Shown here in pieces: positions 60,986 to 64,000 of a stretch of 64,000 bases of DNA; the first letter of the stretch is position 1, and each line of letters starts with the position of its first letter. The position numbers were made by a program, and so were the translations under genes. The notes below the pieces were generated by a model. That model ran no database searches. It was not told the origin of the DNA and worked only from the letters and a program-made list of their open reading frames with translations. The DNA comes from Mauremys mutica (Eukaryota; Chordata; Testudines; Geoemydidae). The stretch lies in assembly GCF_020497125.1 (NCBI RefSeq), contig NW_025422883.1, forward strand, positions 62,001-126,000, written 5' to 3'.

Positions 60986-61923
60986 CTTTGACTGACCATC
61001 TCCATGCCGGCCCGACGGCAGGAGTCCCACGAGGAGCCATGCAGACAGGGAACCAGGGGGCTCGCAGGCACATCGTTACTGGCATCTGCAGACCCACAGG
61101 CTGAACCCCAGAGCACAGCCCTCACCCCAGGGCCAGTCTGCAGCTCCCCCAGGCTGGGTCCTCGGCAGTGGGGCCAGCGCGGACGCTCTGACAGCATGTG
61201 AACAAACAGAACCAGGAAGAACGACCTGCCCGTCACCTTGGGGGCTGCACGCGGGCAGCGCAGGTCCCGCCCAAGGACGAGGCGGCGTTGGGGAGAAAGG
61301 GGAGCTGGATTCGGCTGGGAAAGTTCCTCCTAGGCCAGGCCAGCAGGGACGGTTGTTGGGAAGGCCCCAGGAGCCCAGGCAGACCGTTTCCTGCCTCGTC
61401 CATCCAGAACCCATGTCTGCGCTTTCCCCGGAGGGACTGTGTGGCAACACATCTCCTCTGGGGCACCTGGACTTCTGCCTCCCCTTGCACAGCCCAGCAC
61501 CACCCCACAGCTCGGTGGCCACTCTCGCTGGCAGGACGGCCCGGCCTGGCCTGGCCTGGCCTTGCCTTGCCTTGCCGGCGGTGGAATAGCAACAGCTCCT
61601 GGCCGTATCCCAGGAGATCTGTGCTGGCTGGGCGTCATGGCAAACGCAAGGAGCTGGCGCGGCAGCCTCTGCCCACAGAGACAGCTTGGCAGGGCCAGCG
61701 CTCCTTCTCTGAGCCTGGGATCGTGGTCTCCGACTGTGGGGTTCTGGCACCAGCTCTGCCCGTGGCATTAGCATGCCAAGCCTGTGCCCAGGTATCAATC
61801 TCGCAGCCGGCCTGATGCCAGTGGGCAGCTGCTCTCGCCCACGTTCCACCAGTCGGGGTTGTAAACGTTCGTGCCGAACGCCGCACTCCTCCGCACAGAG
61901 CTGGAAGCAGCACGCTCAGCGCC
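60986..61923. other. Large intron, (GGCCT)n tract
   Basis: ggcctggcctggcctggcct followed by tgccttgcc near 61540-61575 is a short pentamer repeat. Nothing else recognised. Confidence 0.5.
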
Positions 61924-62398
61924 AGATTTGATAAGTTTGTGGAGGGGATGGTATGATGGGATAGCCTAATTTTGGCAATTAATTGATCTTTGATTATTAG
62001 CAGGTAAATAGTCCCAATGGTCTGTGATGGGATGTTAGATGGGTGGGATCTGAGTTACTACAGAGAATTCTTTCCTGGGTGCTGGCTGGTGAGTCTTGCC
62101 CACATGCTCAGGGGTTAGCTGATGCCATATTTGGGGTCGGGAAGGAATTTTCCTCCAGGGCAGATTGGCAGAGGCCCTGAGGGGGGTTTCACCTTCCTCT
62201 GCAGCGTGGGGCACGGGTCACTTGCTGGAGGATTCTCTGCTCCTTGAGGTCTTTAAACCATGATTTGAGGACTTCAATAACTCAGACATAGGTCAGGGGT
62301 TTGTTCCAGGAGTGGGTGGGTGAGATTCTGTGGCCTGCATTGTGCAGGAGGTCAGACTAGATGGCCATAATGGTCCCTTCTGACCTTAGTCTATGAAA
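61924..62398 (+). mobile_element. CR1 3'-end copy, well preserved
   Basis: It ends with ggaggtcagactagatggcc and gtcccttctgaccttagtct plus atgaaa, the CR1 3' terminus typical of turtles and other sauropsids. About 475 bp, 5'-truncated, non-coding. Confidence 0.88.
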
Positions 62399-62825
62399 CA
62401 GCACTGGGACCACGGGGGCGCTCCCAGAGCGAGGGAGCCGGGGGGCTAAGGAACCAGCTGGGGCAGGACTGCTCTCCCAGCTGCTGGGCTCGGTGTGCAG
62501 GCCAGCCAGTGCTGCACCTGAGCACGGAGTCCAGGCGCCCGGGGCCCCTCTCTCCCTAGGCCCCCCTGCACTCGCTGGCATCAGGCGAGAGCCCCTGCTC
62601 GAGGCTTGGAGCCGGGCTGCTCACGAGCGTCGCTCCCTCTGGCAGGTCTGTTCCGCTGGAGCCCCCCATTTCCTGGGCTTCAGCGGGGCAGCAAAGCCTG
62701 GCATTCGCTGTAGCAATGGATCACACGGCGGGCGCATGCCAGCAGGGGCGGCACCCACCGCGGCTCTGGTTTGCCATGTGGCCAGAAGGGGGCAGCTCAG
62801 CCAGGAAAACCATGACGCCATGGTA
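62399..62825. other. Large intron, no feature seen
   Basis: Sequence between a CR1 copy and a minisatellite. Nothing recognised. Confidence 0.5.
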
Positions 62826-63395
62826 CCCTCTGGCAGCGTGGCACATCCAGCAGAACAGCATGGTGCCCCTTGGTAACATGGCACCTCTAACTGCATGGCA
62901 CCCCCTGGCACCACGGCGCATCCGGCAGAACAGCACGGTGCCCCTTGGTAGCATGGCACCTCTAACTGCATGGCACTCCCTGGCCCCACGGCGCAGCCGG
63001 CAGAATAGTATGGTGCCCCTTGGTAGCATGGCACCTCTAATTGCATGGCACCCCCTGGCACCATGGCGCATCCGGCAGAATAGCACGGTGCCCCTTGGTA
63101 ACATGGCACCCCCTGCAGCATGGCACATCCAGCAGAACAGCATGGTGCCCCTTGGTAGCATGGCACCTCTAACTGCATGGCACCCCCTGGCACCACGGCG
63201 CATCCGGCAGAACAGCACGGTGCCCCTTGGTAGCATGGCACCCCTGGCACCACGGCGCATCCGGCAGAATAGCACAGTGCCCCTTGGTAGCATGGCACCC
63301 CCGGCGGCACGGCGCCTCCGGCAGAACAGCATCCCCTGGTAGCATGGCACAGTGCCTCCTAGCAGCATGGCACCCCCTGACAGCACACTGGGGCA
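62826..63395. repeat. Minisatellite, about 75-bp unit, about 8 copies
   Basis: tggtgccccttggtagcatg and cggcgcatccggcagaac recur, with full units near 75 bp and shortened ones that lack the ctctaactgcatggcac part. Confidence 0.92.
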
Positions 63396-63899
63396 TTAGT
63401 TCTGTACTGACAGCAGGAGAAGTGATTTTCCAGCCCCAGTCCCTGCAGCCTCCTGCATCAAGCAGAGGTCTCTCTTCCAAGCACTGCCCGGGGGTGATCA
63501 CAGCTGAAGTGGGACTTGCTGTGTAAAAACCATCCTCAGGAGCCAGTTGGGGGGACCCAGGCGGGGGATCACAGCCGCGCATCACAACGCGCTGTGCAGG
63601 ACAGACGGGCCCCGGGACTGGCTCATGCCTGGCTCTGCAGTTAGGTGCCTTGGCTTCAGTCTGGCTACGTGAGCCCACGTGTCCATCTGCCCATCCTGCA
63701 GGAGTCCCAGTAAAAGCTGCAGGGAGGGCTGCCAGGCCAGGCGGAAGGCAGGCGGAGGATGGAGGTGAAGACACGGCCGTGGGGTGGGCTCAGCTCTGCA
63801 CTCCAGGGTAAGCGCTAATTCGCACTGGCAACTTTGGCTTTGCTGCTCCTCTTCCCGCTAGCAGGTTGGGCACCAGGCGGGTAAACCCCGGCCCGGGAT
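63396..63899. other. Large intron, no feature seen
   Basis: Nothing recognised. Confidence 0.5.
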
Positions 63900-64000
63900 G
63901 TAGCTAAGGCGAAGATTTTGTCAGGGATGTTTTTAGTAAAAGTCACGGACAGGTCACGGCAAGAAAGAAAAATTCCTGGAAGCCTGCGGCCTGTCCACGA
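63900..64000. repeat. Start of a palindromic repeat, cut by the window edge
   Basis: gtcacggacaggtcacgg at about 63945 faces its partial reverse complement in gcctgcggcctgtccacga at the edge. I recognise the combination from a fold-back repeat common in turtle DNA; the second arm is mostly outside. Confidence 0.6.

Noticed and set aside
60032..61236. Repeat protein frames with AKGSAV/RRVRLC motifs
   Set aside because: Alternative readings of the 33/44-bp array in three frames; not conserved coding sequence.

Overview
The window is vertebrate nuclear DNA, most probably from a turtle. Intron-interrupted minus-strand exons spell a vertebrate SLIT protein. The dispersed repeats are sauropsid types: CR1 LINEs with the characteristic 3' end, a Penelope-like fold-back, a Gmr1-type Ty3/gypsy element and several LTR families. 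The assignment to turtles rests on my recognition of these repeat families and was not tested by a search. The high GC content and compact introns would fit a microchromosome.

Left part (about 0.8-46 kb): one gene, SLIT1, on the minus strand. I place 26 consecutive internal exons between 45939 and 794. All have AG/GT splice sites and compatible phases, giving 2796 coding bases (931 whole codons plus split codons at each end). They run from a leucine-rich repeat inside LRR domain D1, through D2 (the Robo-binding domain), D3 and D4, into EGF repeats 1-4. The signal peptide, first LRRNT and first LRRs lie beyond the right edge. The remaining EGFs, laminin G and cysteine knot lie beyond the left edge. 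About a quarter of this stretch is minisatellite: roughly ten GC-rich arrays with units of about 30-130 bp.

The main discovery is at 32783-38591: a complete LTR retrotransposon on the plus strand, antisense to SLIT1. It has two 397-bp LTRs that look identical, a 5-bp target duplication, a primer site matching a leucine tRNA, a polypurine tract and one uninterrupted Gag-Pol frame. Integrase precedes reverse transcriptase, the order of the Gmr1 clade. Gag carries a capsid C-terminus resembling the SCAN domain and a SAP-like N-terminus.

Other nested insertions are readable to the base. A Penelope-like fold-back with an 83-bp perfect inverted repeat and 14-bp TSD sits in an LTR near 19.3 kb. A 5'-truncated LINE (9-bp TSD) sits in a second LTR, which itself lies in a minisatellite (40.5-42.7 kb). 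A hAT-type MITE (8-bp TSD) sits in an LTR at 56.5 kb. A solo LTR (5-bp TSD) sits in a CR1 copy at 57.2 kb.

Right part (46-64 kb): I find no further exons. It appears to be the large 5' intron of SLIT1, with CR1 fragments, LTRs, two more minisatellites (60.1-61.0 and 62.8-63.4 kb) and the beginning of a palindromic repeat at the edge. Very long open frames over the arrays are by-products of stop-free GC-rich repeats, not genes.
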